DNA from: DASYML01 sp036399835
GTDB lineage: Bacteria; Acidobacteriota; Blastocatellia; Pyrinomonadales; Pyrinomonadaceae
Length of the DNA: 43,591 nt
Assembly: GCA_036399835.1 (NCBI GenBank)
Contig: DASWMI010000015.1
Span: 1 to 43,591, forward strand
Direction of reading: 5' to 3'
Of the stretch, positions 23,455 to 31,468 are shown piece after piece. Position 1 is the stretch's first letter, and each line of letters begins with the position of its first letter. Both the position numbers and the translations under genes were made by a program. The notes under the pieces are model-generated. The model had not been told where the DNA came from and made no database searches. It saw nothing but the letters and a program-made list of their open reading frames with translations.

Positions 23455-24243
23455 ATGTTGGAGGCACGCGAGATTAGTGTTGATTACGGGGCGCGCAAGG
23501 CTTTGGCTGGCGTCTCTCTACGCGTTGAGCCGCGCGAGGTGACTGCCGTGATTGGTCCAAACGGGGCGGGCAAGTCAACCTTGATGCGTGCTCTGAACGG
23601 GGCGCTGCGGCCCTCTGGCGGTGGAGTCTTTCTGGACGGCAAGCCGCTCGGCTCTTACGCGCGGCGCACGGTCAGTCGCCGCATCGCGGTGGTTGCGCAG
23701 GAGGCTGAGCTGCGTTTCCCCGTGACGGTCATGGAATTCGTGCTCGGCGGGCGTTATCCCTGGTCCAGCACGGGGGCCTGGGGCTGGGAGACGGAGCAGG
23801 ATGTCGAGGCGGCGCGTGAAGCCTTGCGAGAAACGGAGTTGGAAAGCCTGGCCGCGCGAATGATGAACGAGCTATCGGGCGGCGAGCGTCAGCGTGCAGT
23901 GCTGGCGCGTGCTTTGGCGACGGGGGCGGGGATTCTGCTGCTCGATGAGCCGACGGCAAATCTGGACCTGGCCCATCAGGCAGCCATGCTCGCGCTTGTT
24001 CGCGCACGCTGCGACACACTGGACGCAGCAGCCGTCGTCGTGACGCACGACATCAACCTCGCGGCTGAGTTCGCGGACCGCGTCGTCATGCTCAAGCACG
24101 GGCGCACGCTGGCTCAGGGCGCGCCGCGCGAAGTGTTGACGCCGGAATTGCTGCGCGAAGTTTTTGAGATCAGAGTCCTCGTGGACGCGCATCCTTTGAC
24201 GGGCGCGCCACGTATCACGCCGGTGCATGAAGCGCGCCGGTAA
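23455..24243 (+). CDS. btuD: Cobalamin ABC transporter ATP-binding protein
   Basis: The ATPase of the importer. Two starts are possible: ATG 23395, overlapping the btuC stop, and ATG 23455, preceded by GGAG at about 7 bases and giving the family-typical opening MLEAREISVDYG. I use the latter (262 residues). Walker A is GPNGAGKST (about 37-45), the Q-loop is VAQEAELRFPVTVMEFV, the ABC signature is LSGGERQRAVLARAL, Walker B is ILLLDEPTANLD, and the switch His is in VVTHDINLAAEFADRV. The C-terminal addition after VLTPELLREVFEIRV matches the FepC/BtuD group. The last bases (from about 24234) also form the 5' strand of the following riboswitch. Confidence 0.93.
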   Translation: MLEAREISVDYGARKALAGVSLRVEPREVTAVIGPNGAGKSTLMRALNGALRPSGGGVFLDGKPLGSYARRTVSRRIAVVAQEAELRFPVTVMEFVLGGRYPWSSTGAWGWETEQDVEAAREALRETELESLAARMMNELSGGERQRAVLARALATGAGILLLDEPTANLDLAHQAAMLALVRARCDTLDAAAVVVTHDINLAAEFADRVVMLKHGRTLAQGAPREVLTPELLREVFEIRVLVDAHPLTGAPRITPVHEARR

Positions 24244-24605
24244 TTGACCAAACCAACGAGCGACGAAACGGGGAAGTCGGTGAGAAGGGGTGAACAGTTT
24301 TCAGCTTTCAGTTATTAGCTGACTGCTTGGCGGTTTACCTGTTCAAAGCCGGCGCTGCCCGCGCAACTGTAGACGGCGACAAAGCTCCGCATGCTTTTAA
24401 AGCCACTGGAGGAGAAGTGAATGAAGTCGGAAAGCGCAACGCGGAATAAAAGAGCATCGCTTGAGGGAATAAGAGAGCGAGGCTGTTTTGTTCCGCGTTG
24501 CGGAGTCGCCCGAGTGCATCGTTTCTTTTCCGGGAAGGCTTGGAGTTTTGGCGATTGCTGCCTGGTGAGTAATCAGAGCCGTGAGCCAGGAGACCCGTTC
24601 GGCGC
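24234..24605 (+). promoter_or_regulatory. Cobalamin riboswitch upstream of btuB, enlarged by two hairpin insertions
   Basis: Core elements: outer helix GCGCCG (24234-24239) with CGGCGC (24600-24605); GGGGAA (24270-24275); P5 strands GTCGG (24276-24280) and CCGGC (24349-24353); GCCCGCGCAACTGT (24357-24370); GCCACTGG (24402-24409); CCGGGAAGGC (24530-24539); B12 box GAGCCAGGAGACCCG (24583-24597). The L5 loop is 68 bases (24281-24348) instead of about 7, because a hairpin with CAGTTTTCAG-type words lies in it. A second stem of 27 bp with two mismatches (24436-24462 with 24475-24501) fills the segment between GCCACTGG and CCGGGAAGGC. Total length is 372 bases against about 200 normally. It overlaps the end of btuD and ends 41 bases before btuB. 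Whether it still switches is unknown. Confidence 0.85.
24287..24348. repeat. Hairpin element inserted in riboswitch loop L5
   Basis: The outer stem is TGAACAG (24291-24297) with CTGTTCA (24339-24345); an inner CAGCT/AGCTG pairing is at 24302-24306 and 24316-24320. The left part carries the CAGTTTTCAG word of the intergenic elements at 304-346 and 4845-4997. The riboswitch loop residues TGAGAA remain on its 5' side. Confidence 0.65.
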
Positions 24606-24646
24606 TCTCAACAAGCTCGCACTGCGACGGGCAGGAGAAGCTCAAG

Positions 24647-27121
24647 ATGAGATATACGATAAACAATCAAACGAAAAAAGAGGCCGGATTATTGGCTGGA
24701 CTGTTTGTAGCGAGACTGTGCGCGGCAAGACTGTGGATAGCAAGCTTGTCAGCAAGGCTATCGGCTCTCTGGATCACTGCTGGGATGGCGATAGCATCGC
24801 TCTTTTTGTTGGCGCTCTTTTCCTTCAGCGCTCTGGCACAGGGCGGCGCAACCATCAGGGGGCATGTCACGGATGAGCGGGGCGCGAATGTGGCGGGCGC
24901 GGAAATACATTTGCGCGGGCGCAACGGCATCAAGCTCTTCGGGCGCACGGACAGGGAAGGCGTCTATGCTTTTACGGGTTTGGGGCAGGGCGAATATATC
25001 GTTGAGGTTGCGGCGCGAGGATTCGCCACGCAGTCTTCCGAAGTGCTGCACACCGAGCGAGGCCGGACGATAGATTTCGACGTAAAGCTATTGGTCCAGT
25101 CGGTAAACGAGAATGTGCTGGTCGTCGCTACGGGAACGCCGCAGCGTGCGGACGAGGTTTCAAAGGCCGTCACGTTAATAGGCGGCGAGGAGATCGAGAC
25201 GAGGCGCGAATTGACGCTCTCGGAGGCGCTGCGCGGGACACCCGGCCTGCGTGTCCAACAGCTTGGCTCTTATGGAGCTTTGACGACCATACGCCTGCGC
25301 GGTCTGCGCCGTTACGATACGGGCCTACTGCTCGACGGGCTGCGCGTGCGCGATGCCGCAGACCTCAACGGCTCTGCCGTCTCCTTTATCTCAGACCTTT
25401 TGCCGACGGACCTCGACCGCGTTGAAATCCTGCGCGGCTCAGGCTCCTCCATCTACGGCACGAATAGCATCGGCGGCGTCATCAACCTGGTCCCGAAGAC
25501 GGGCGCGGGCAGCCCGCGTTTTGAAGCGGGTTTCGAGGGCGGCAGCCTCGCGCTCTTTCGTGAGCGGCTGCGCGGCACAGGGGGCTTGGGCCAACGCGCG
25601 GGCTATAGTTTCGAGCTGGCGAGAATTGATGTGCGGCGCGGCGTGGACGGACAGGACGAGTATGGCAACACCGCTGGCGGCGCTCGCTTTCAGTTTAATG
25701 CCACGCCCGGCATCAACCTCAGCGCCAACTTCTACGGCACAATCTCCAACGCTCGCATCAACGATAGCCCCGTGGCTCTCGCGGCGGCTTTCAACTCCGG
25801 CCAGCTTTACCCGCGCGCTCAGGCGGGCGTGACCTTCGAGCCGGATTTCAATAATCCTGATGAGGGCCGTCGCAATCGTCTTCTCGTCGGGTCTGTCAGG
25901 CTCATGCAGCGTGTCAATGAGGTCTTCTCTTACACGCTCGCCTACCAGCGCGTCTCTTCACAGCGGCGAAACTATAATGGTCCAAACATTGACCCGCGCT
26001 TCGCCTCCTTCTACCCTTTCGGCGATTTCGAGTTTGTCGCCGTCAACAACGGCACGACCGATACGCTCGATGCACGTGCGAACCTGCGTCTGGGCAGCTC
26101 GCATCTGGTCACGGCAGGCATAGAGTATGAGCGCGAATCTTTTTACCAGCAGTCTATCCCTTCCTTTAGCCTGATTGGGAGTACGACCGATAGACAGAGC
26201 ACCTTCGCCGTCTTCGGACAGGACCAGATGCTCCTGCTTGATGGCCGCTTGCAGCTTTCGATAGGCGCGCGCGGGCAGTTTTACAGTCTGAGCGCGGCGG
26301 CGCGGCCAGGCTTTTTGAGCGACCTTTCGACAAAAAGCTCCATCACGGGCGACGGCTCAATCGCCTACTTCATACGCCAGACCAGCACGAAGCTGCGCGC
26401 ACACATCGGCAACGGATTTCGCGCTCCCTCTTTGTTCGAGCGTTTTGGCGAAGGGACTTTTACGGGCGGCGGGCTGGTCCGGTTTGGCGACCCCACGCTC
26501 AAGCCTGAGCAGTCAATCGGCCTCGACGCGGGCTTCGATCAACTCCTGGCGGGCGAGCGCGTCCGCTTAGGCGCAACCTACTTCTACACACGCCTCCAGC
26601 GCGTGATTGACTTCGCCGGATTCGCCGCGGACCCGCTCGGTCTGGGCCGGACCAGAGGTTATCTCAACCGTTCGGGTGGCGGTCTTGCGCGCGGTCTGGA
26701 AAGTTATCTTGAGACGAAGCCGCTGAGAAATACGGAGGTCCGTGCCTCTTATACTTTTACCAACTCCGTGCGCGTTGACCGGGTGCTCGGCCTTCAGCGC
26801 GAGTTCGTCGTGCCCAAGCATCTCTTCGGCCTGACGCTCAGCCAGCGTTATCGCGCCTTCCTCTTCAATTTCGATCTCAACCGGACGGGCCGTTACATCG
26901 CGCCCGTCTTTGAAAGCGACTTTCCCTTTCGCCAGGTCAATCTCTCCTTTGGCGGCTACACGAAGGCGGACGCATATCTGAGCTACGAGCGACCCCTGAG
27001 CGAACGCCTGACCGTCATCTTTTTTGGCGGAGCGGAGAATATCTTCGATGAAGATTATTTCGAGAATGGCTTTCGCGCTCCCGGTCTGACCGGAAGGGGC
27101 GGGGCCAGCCTGAGGTTTTAA
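24647..27121 (+). CDS. btuB: TonB-dependent outer-membrane receptor (cobalamin, by context)
   Basis: An 824-residue TonB-dependent transporter. Start at ATG 24647 with AGGAG at 24633-24637; the longer frame from 24581 begins inside the B12 box and is rejected. An unusually long pre-sequence (about 65 residues with repeated ARL words) precedes ASLFLLALFSFSALA-Q; an ATG at 24785 would give a normal-length signal. Next come a carboxypeptidase-regulatory-like beta-sandwich (TIRGHVTDERGANVAGAEIHLRG, about 68-150), the plug (LSEALRGTPGLRVQQLG, TIRLRGLRRYDTGLLLDGLRV, VEILRGSGSSIYGTNSIGGVINLV) and a 22-strand-type barrel ending in SLRF with terminal Phe. The cobalamin substrate is inferred from the riboswitch and btuFCD. 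The regulatory-like N-domain is common in Acidobacteriota and Bacteroidota receptors but absent from E. coli BtuB. Confidence 0.9.
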   Translation: MRYTINNQTKKEAGLLAGLFVARLCAARLWIASLSARLSALWITAGMAIASLFLLALFSFSALAQGGATIRGHVTDERGANVAGAEIHLRGRNGIKLFGRTDREGVYAFTGLGQGEYIVEVAARGFATQSSEVLHTERGRTIDFDVKLLVQSVNENVLVVATGTPQRADEVSKAVTLIGGEEIETRRELTLSEALRGTPGLRVQQLGSYGALTTIRLRGLRRYDTGLLLDGLRVRDAADLNGSAVSFISDLLPTDLDRVEILRGSGSSIYGTNSIGGVINLVPKTGAGSPRFEAGFEGGSLALFRERLRGTGGLGQRAGYSFELARIDVRRGVDGQDEYGNTAGGARFQFNATPGINLSANFYGTISNARINDSPVALAAAFNSGQLYPRAQAGVTFEPDFNNPDEGRRNRLLVGSVRLMQRVNEVFSYTLAYQRVSSQRRNYNGPNIDPRFASFYPFGDFEFVAVNNGTTDTLDARANLRLGSSHLVTAGIEYERESFYQQSIPSFSLIGSTTDRQSTFAVFGQDQMLLLDGRLQLSIGARGQFYSLSAAARPGFLSDLSTKSSITGDGSIAYFIRQTSTKLRAHIGNGFRAPSLFERFGEGTFTGGGLVRFGDPTLKPEQSIGLDAGFDQLLAGERVRLGATYFYTRLQRVIDFAGFAADPLGLGRTRGYLNRSGGGLARGLESYLETKPLRNTEVRASYTFTNSVRVDRVLGLQREFVVPKHLFGLTLSQRYRAFLFNFDLNRTGRYIAPVFESDFPFRQVNLSFGGYTKADAYLSYERPLSERLTVIFFGGAENIFDEDYFENGFRAPGLTGRGGASLRF

Positions 27122-27180
27122 GGAATGTCGGCGAGCTTAGTCTTAAAGCTTGTCGAAAGAGCGAGCATCAGAGCTTGAGA

Positions 27181-27224
27181 CGCAAAGGGCGCAGCGAGAG
27201 AGAGCCAACGCTGTGCCCTTTGCG
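27181..27224. terminator. Hairpin between convergent btuB and DUF4383 genes
   Basis: A 16-bp stem with one mismatch (CGCAAAGGGCGCAGCG, 27181-27196, with 27209-27224) and a 12-base loop. No U-tract follows closely on either strand, so termination is plausible from position only. Confidence 0.5.
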
Positions 27225-27276
27225 CCCTTCGAGCGACTTTGACCGGAGACCTAAAGCTTTGCGGCCTGCTTCTTAA

Positions 27277-27702
27277 TTAGTCTGCATCTGCCCTGTTGTT
27301 GATATAGTTCTTTGTCAGGAATCCTCCGATGAGGAAGATCAGACCCAGCAGGATGTGAACGATGTGGTCCATCTTGCCAAACTCAAGCACGCCCGGCAGA
27401 AGTTTTAAAAGCTTATCGTCGGGCGACATCCCGGGCATATCCCCCGTCACGGCCTGTGCTTTGCCCGCGACAAATCCTACCACGCCGAGCAACAGATAAA
27501 CGGCGCCGAAAACCAGGCAGAAGAGACGGGCAGCCGAAAGCGAACCCGACAGCCCGAAGTAGAGGGCGGCTGCGCCTGAGATGATGTGGACCAGGTTGTG
27601 CGCTAAAGATAGATGCATGCCGAGCATGCCGGGCGCGATAAACCCGCAGATTCCGACGAGCAGGAATCCGGCACCCAAGATAGTAGCAATAGTCTTTGCC
27701 AT
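27277..27702 (-). CDS. DUF4383-like four-helix membrane protein
   Basis: A 141-residue inner-membrane protein with four predicted helices (about 4-26, 36-54, 58-82 and 111-130), rich in Gly and Leu. It begins MAKTIATILGAGFLLVGICGFIAP and includes the LAHNLVHIISGAAALYFGL segment; these Gly/His-containing helices are typical of DUF4383 proteins of unknown function. A hydrophilic loop with MPGMSPDDK lies between helices 3 and 4. GGAGAG lies about 13 bases before the ATG. It converges with btuB and is transcribed alone. Confidence 0.75.
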   Translation of the reverse strand: MAKTIATILGAGFLLVGICGFIAPGMLGMHLSLAHNLVHIISGAAALYFGLSGSLSAARLFCLVFGAVYLLLGVVGFVAGKAQAVTGDMPGMSPDDKLLKLLPGVLEFGKMDHIVHILLGLIFLIGGFLTKNYINNRADAD

Positions 27703-27889
27703 AATCTCTGTTTTCTCTCCTTTTTGAGAAAGTTGTTAACAACCACGCGCGGGCGCTTCTCTTTTCCCAAATGAAGCGTCCAGAGTTGTTCGGCGATGAG
27801 TGGCGATCTGAGATGGGCGGATTATACTCTAAATTGGCCCGTCCGCCAGCAAAACATTTCCCCTCAAGAGGGCGTCCACCCTTTGTTCG

Positions 27890-27920
27890 TTGAGCGCCGA
27901 TTTTCGGCGAATGCTATACT
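27890..27920 (+). promoter_or_regulatory. Putative promoter for the coiled-coil exported protein
   Basis: TTGAGC (27890-27895) and TATACT (27915-27920) are separated by 19 bases, longer than ideal. A transcript start near 27927 would exclude the earlier in-frame start codons at 27890 and 27911 and supports the ATG at 27968. Confidence 0.35.
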
Positions 27921-27967
27921 TGAGAGGTCAACTCAGCCAGCATTGTAATGCAGCAAAGGTTACGGCG

Positions 27968-29059
27968 ATGTTTCGATACCCTTCAGATTATTTACGCTCT
28001 ACACGCGCAAACGGATTGCGCGCCACGGTCCTTCGTCTCGCCGCGATACTCATGCTCTCGCTCTTCATGCAGGGCGCGGCCTACGCTTACACGCTCATCC
28101 TGCGCGACGGACGCAGCCTGGAAATTCCCGCTCACTTTATCGTCACGCGCACGACGCTCACCTATGAAGCTGCGCCCGGCATCAATATCACCATACAGAT
28201 GTCCAGCATCAATCTCGAGGCGACCGAGAAGGCCAATCGAGAGCCTGCGGGAAGCCTGCTCAGGCGTGCCGAGCCAAACCTGGACCAGAAACAACTAACG
28301 CGCACGGCTGCCCCGCCAGAGAGACAGGCGCGAAGGACCGTGACGAACAAAGACCTCTTAGCCACACGCCGCACGCGCGAGCAGAGCGAGGCCGCATACG
28401 AGCGCAGGCTAAGGGAACTGGGCCTGCCTTCGCTGGAAGAATCGCGCAGGCGCAAGGCTCAAGAGCAGGAGCGTGCTCGTGAAGAGCTGCGCCTAAGCGA
28501 GGAAGAAGATGCGCGGGCGGAAGATTACTGGCGGGCGCGCGCGGGCGAGTTGAGAGGCCGACTGGTTTCGCTCGATGCGGAGATAAATTTCTTGCGCGCG
28601 CGTCTCATAGAGACGCCCGACACGCTGTCCTTCAGCTCGTTTACAGTCATCACGAGCGCCGCGCCCTTCCTTCCGCTCCGGCCATCGTTTGGAGCCTCAA
28701 GGCGAGGGGTCGCCGGCCAGCGTCAAATCTATGCGTCACCCGTTCATGGCGCTTTGCTCTCAGGGCGCGCAAGCTTCGGCGGCGGCTCAACGCGCGGGCG
28801 GGTGTTTCTAAATTCCGGTCCGAGAGCGCCCTTCGCGCGCCACACGTTCCCGCTGCCGCACGGCGCGCTCTATCCTTACGCTCCTCTCGCCGCGACGACT
28901 TTTCCGGGTTACCTGCCGTCCTACGACTACGAGCGCGGCGCTTTGCTCGCGAGGATTCAGGAGCTTGAGGCAGAGCGCGCCGGGCTGCAAGCACGCTGGC
29001 GTCTCCTCGAAGATGAAGCGCGCCGCGCCGGAGCACAACCCGGATGGCTCAGACCGTGA
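27968..29059 (+). CDS. Exported coiled-coil hypothetical protein
   Basis: A 363-residue protein without a recognised family. Start at ATG 27968, supported by a putative promoter upstream; earlier in-frame starts at 27890 (TTG) and 27911 are less likely. A signal peptide (LRLAAILMLSLFMQGAAYA) precedes a short strand-rich region (YTLILRDGRSLEIPAHFIVTRTTLTYE), seen in many Acidobacteriota exported proteins. Residues about 105-220 are highly charged and probably a long helix or coiled coil (Arg/Glu-rich). A Gly/Arg/Phe/Pro-rich region follows, and a last helix (ALLARIQELEAERAGLQARWRLLEDEARR) closes the protein. The plan suggests a periplasmic structural or scaffold role; no catalytic motif is seen. 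Confidence 0.7.
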   Translation: MFRYPSDYLRSTRANGLRATVLRLAAILMLSLFMQGAAYAYTLILRDGRSLEIPAHFIVTRTTLTYEAAPGINITIQMSSINLEATEKANREPAGSLLRRAEPNLDQKQLTRTAAPPERQARRTVTNKDLLATRRTREQSEAAYERRLRELGLPSLEESRRRKAQEQERAREELRLSEEEDARAEDYWRARAGELRGRLVSLDAEINFLRARLIETPDTLSFSSFTVITSAAPFLPLRPSFGASRRGVAGQRQIYASPVHGALLSGRASFGGGSTRGRVFLNSGPRAPFARHTFPLPHGALYPYAPLAATTFPGYLPSYDYERGALLARIQELEAERAGLQARWRLLEDEARRAGAQPGWLRP

Positions 29060-29061
29060 AG

Positions 29062-29178
29062 AGTCCGAGAGTCTGAGAGTCTGAAGTCAGAAGAAAGAGA
29101 GTCAGATTTTAGATTTTAGATTTGCGATTGGAAGAGAACACGACAGCTTTTCAAATCGCAAATCTAAAATCGCAAATT
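29062..29178. repeat. Composite repeat: GAGTCYG words plus ATTTTAG/ATTTGCG inverted repeat
   Basis: Bases 29060-29085 carry one arm of GAGTCCGA/GAGTCTGA words like those at 13757-13818. It is followed by an inverted repeat whose left arm (29106-29130) is heptamers ATTTTAG-ATTTTAG-ATTTGCG and whose right arm (29153-29178) is the complement, with one heptamer replaced. It ends 4 bases before the GGAGG of gatB and fills the gap after the stop at 29057-29059. Confidence 0.82.
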
Positions 29179-29193
29179 CCCTGGAGGTTATCG

Positions 29194-30672
29194 TTGAAGG
29201 AAGGTTGGGAGACTGTCATCGGGTTGGAGATTCACGCGCAGTTGAGCACGGAGTCTAAAATCTTCTGCGGGTGCTCGACGCGTTTTGGCGATGAGCCGAA
29301 TGCGAATACGTGTCCTGTGTGTCTGGGTTTGCCGGGGGCGCTCCCCGTCTTGAACCGCAGGGCCATAGAGCTTGGCGCGCGTGCGGCGCTCTCGCTGGGT
29401 CTGAAGATCAACGAGCGCTCTATCTTCGCGCGTAAAAACTATTTCTATCCGGATTTGCCGAAAGGCTATCAGATTTCGCAATACGACCAGCCTTTTTCAG
29501 AGCACGGCGAGCTTGAGATGATGACTGCGGAGCGCGATGAATCGGGTCATGCGCATAACTGGCGTCCCATGAAGATTCACATCACGCGGCTGCATCTGGA
29601 AGAGGACGCGGGCAAGAACGTGCATGAAGGGCTGCCTGATGTGGACCGTTTTTCTTACGTGGACCTCAACCGCGCCGGAACGCCGCTGGCCGAGATCGTC
29701 ACAGAGCCTGACTTTCGTTCTTCCTGGGAGGCTTACGATTACGTCAATTATGTGCGGCTCGCTTTGCGCTGGGTCGGCGCGTCGGATGCGGACATGGAGC
29801 AGGGCAACCTGCGCTGCGAGGCCAATGTTTCGGTCCGGCGCGCGGGCGAAGAGAAGTTCGGGACAAAGGTCGAGCTAAAGAATCTTAACTCCGTGCGTTT
29901 CATGCAGCGCGCCATAGAGTTTGAGATCGAGAGACAGATAGCTCTCATCGAATCGGGCGGGCGTGTGGTCCAGGAGACGCGCCTGTGGGACGAGCGCGCC
30001 GCCGAGACCAGGCCCATGCGCTCGAAAGAGGAGGCGCACGACTATCGTTATTTTCCGGAGCCGGACCTGCCGCCCCTCATCGTCAATGATGAGTTTATAG
30101 AACGCGTGCGTGCTTCGATGCCCGAACTGCCGGAGGCTCGGCGCAGGCGTTTCATGGAACAATACGGACTCTCCTTTGCAGACGCTTCGCAACTGACCTC
30201 CGACCGCGCGCTTGCCGACTACTACGAACAGGCCGCGCAGTCTTCCGGCAACGCTCGCGCCTCGGCCAACTGGACCAGGTCCGAGCTGCTCAGAGAGCTT
30301 GAAGCGGCGGGCCTCTCGGCCAATGAAAGCCCCGTCGCGCCGCAGGAGTTGGGCGCGCTCGTGCGTTTGATTGACGAGGGCCAGATCAGCGGCAAGCAGG
30401 GCAAGGAGGTACTGGTCGAGATGTTTCGGACAGGCCAGACTGCGGCCTCGATTGTTGAAGCACGCGGGCTGGTCCAGGTCAGCGACGTGGGCGAGATTGA
30501 CCGCGTTATTGAAGAGGTGATGGCGGCCAACCCGAAACAGCTTGAGCAGTATCGCGCTGGCAAAGAGGCGCTGCTGGGCTTCTTCGTCGGACAAATCATG
30601 AAAGCCTCAAAGGGTAAAGCCAATCCCAAAATCGTCAACGAGAGGCTGCGTGAAAAACTTCAGGGAAAGTAA
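29194..30672 (+). CDS. gatB: Aspartyl/glutamyl-tRNA(Asn/Gln) amidotransferase subunit B
   Basis: GatB is the kinase and tRNA-binding subunit of GatCAB, which converts Glu-tRNA(Gln) or Asp-tRNA(Asn) to the amide form. I choose the TTG at 29194 because GGAGG (29183-29187) lies 6 bases upstream; a frame from 29122 lies in the repeat. The 492 residues contain the signature VIGLEIHAQL near the start, zinc-type cysteines FCGCSTRF...NTCPVCLGLPG, LPKGYQISQYDQP, HLEEDAGKN, DLNRAGTPLAEIVTEPD and RCEANVSVRR. The helical and YqeY-like tail domains follow (GALVRLIDEGQISGKQGKEVL; KGKANPKIVNERLREKL). gatA and gatC are not nearby, so the subunits are encoded separately. Confidence 0.97.
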   Translation: MKEGWETVIGLEIHAQLSTESKIFCGCSTRFGDEPNANTCPVCLGLPGALPVLNRRAIELGARAALSLGLKINERSIFARKNYFYPDLPKGYQISQYDQPFSEHGELEMMTAERDESGHAHNWRPMKIHITRLHLEEDAGKNVHEGLPDVDRFSYVDLNRAGTPLAEIVTEPDFRSSWEAYDYVNYVRLALRWVGASDADMEQGNLRCEANVSVRRAGEEKFGTKVELKNLNSVRFMQRAIEFEIERQIALIESGGRVVQETRLWDERAAETRPMRSKEEAHDYRYFPEPDLPPLIVNDEFIERVRASMPELPEARRRRFMEQYGLSFADASQLTSDRALADYYEQAAQSSGNARASANWTRSELLRELEAAGLSANESPVAPQELGALVRLIDEGQISGKQGKEVLVEMFRTGQTAASIVEARGLVQVSDVGEIDRVIEEVMAANPKQLEQYRAGKEALLGFFVGQIMKASKGKANPKIVNERLREKLQGK

Positions 30673-30736
30673 GCTGTGAGCGGTAAACAGTAAAAACAGA
30701 AAGTTGCTTACACTTTAATTGCTCACTGCTTATTTG
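30669..30736. repeat. Imperfect inverted repeat after gatB
   Basis: TAAGCTGTGAGCGGTAAACAG (from 30670) pairs imperfectly with TTTAATTGCTCACTGCTTA (30714-30732), with short T/A-rich words between. The left arm overlaps the gatB stop codon and the right arm ends near the SDR start codons, repeating the stop-to-start pattern. Confidence 0.7.
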
Positions 30737-30748
30737 ATGGTGACTATC

Positions 30749-31468
30749 ATGAATCTGAACGGGAAGGCCGCGATTGTGACCGGGGGGACGAAAGGTATCG
30801 GGCGCGGGATTGCGGAGGCGTTGGTGCGCGAGGGTGTGAATGTTTGTCTCAGCGCGCGGCATGAGGATGAGGTCGAGCGCGCTGTGGCCGAGTTGAGCGA
30901 GTTGGGCGAGGCCAGCGTCCTGGGCGCTGTCTGCGATGTGCGGGATGACGAGGAGGTCAGGGCGCTGTTTGAATATACTGTCGGCGAGCTAGGCGGCGTG
31001 GATATTCTCGTTAACAATGCCGGGATAGGTCTTTTCGGTAAGGTCGAAGAACTCTCGCCGGAAGATTTTCGCGCGGTGTTGGAGACAAACTTGTTCGGCG
31101 TCTTCTATTGCTGCCGAGAGGCGATTCCGCAGATGAAGCGGCGCGGCGGCGGCTATATCATCAATATCTCATCGCTCGCAGGGACGAATGCTCACCCGCG
31201 TATGGCCGCCTATAACGCCTCGAAATTCGGTCTCAACGGTTTTAGCGAGGCTCTCATGCAGGAAGTCCGTCACGAAGGCATCAAGGTCAGCTATATCATG
31301 CCGGGTTCGGTCAACACGGAGTTTGGCGGCGAGACCGAGAGCGTGGAAAAGAGCTGGCAGTTGCAGCCCTCAGACATCGCGGGCGTCGTCCTGGGCCTCC
31401 TGCATCAAGACGAGCGCAGCCTGGCGAGCCGTATAGAGATCAGGCCCAGCCGTCCGCCTCAAAAATAA
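30749..31468 (+). CDS. Short-chain dehydrogenase/reductase
   Basis: A classical SDR of 239 residues (start ATG 30749; an ATG at 30737 is equally possible). It has the cofactor motif TGGTKGIG (about 12-19), the DVRDDEEV segment, ILVNNAGIG (near 88), the active-site Ser in INISSLAG and Tyr/Lys in YNASKFG, and the PGSVNTEF loop after the active site. The basic residues after the Gly-rich motif (SARHEDE) favour NADP. It is related to the FabG and 3-ketoacyl reductase group, but the substrate is not readable. It resembles the SDR at 1640 only at family level. No ribosome site is evident behind the repeat. Confidence 0.85.
   Translation: MNLNGKAAIVTGGTKGIGRGIAEALVREGVNVCLSARHEDEVERAVAELSELGEASVLGAVCDVRDDEEVRALFEYTVGELGGVDILVNNAGIGLFGKVEELSPEDFRAVLETNLFGVFYCCREAIPQMKRRGGGYIINISSLAGTNAHPRMAAYNASKFGLNGFSEALMQEVRHEGIKVSYIMPGSVNTEFGGETESVEKSWQLQPSDIAGVVLGLLHQDERSLASRIEIRPSRPPQK

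Noticed and set aside
24581..24646. Earlier GTG start for btuB
   Set aside because: The GTG is part of the conserved B12 box; a well-placed AGGAG precedes the ATG at 24647.
24421..24876. Open frame of 151 codons before btuB
   Set aside because: It lies across the riboswitch core and the btuB signal sequence in another frame; its sequence has no family features.
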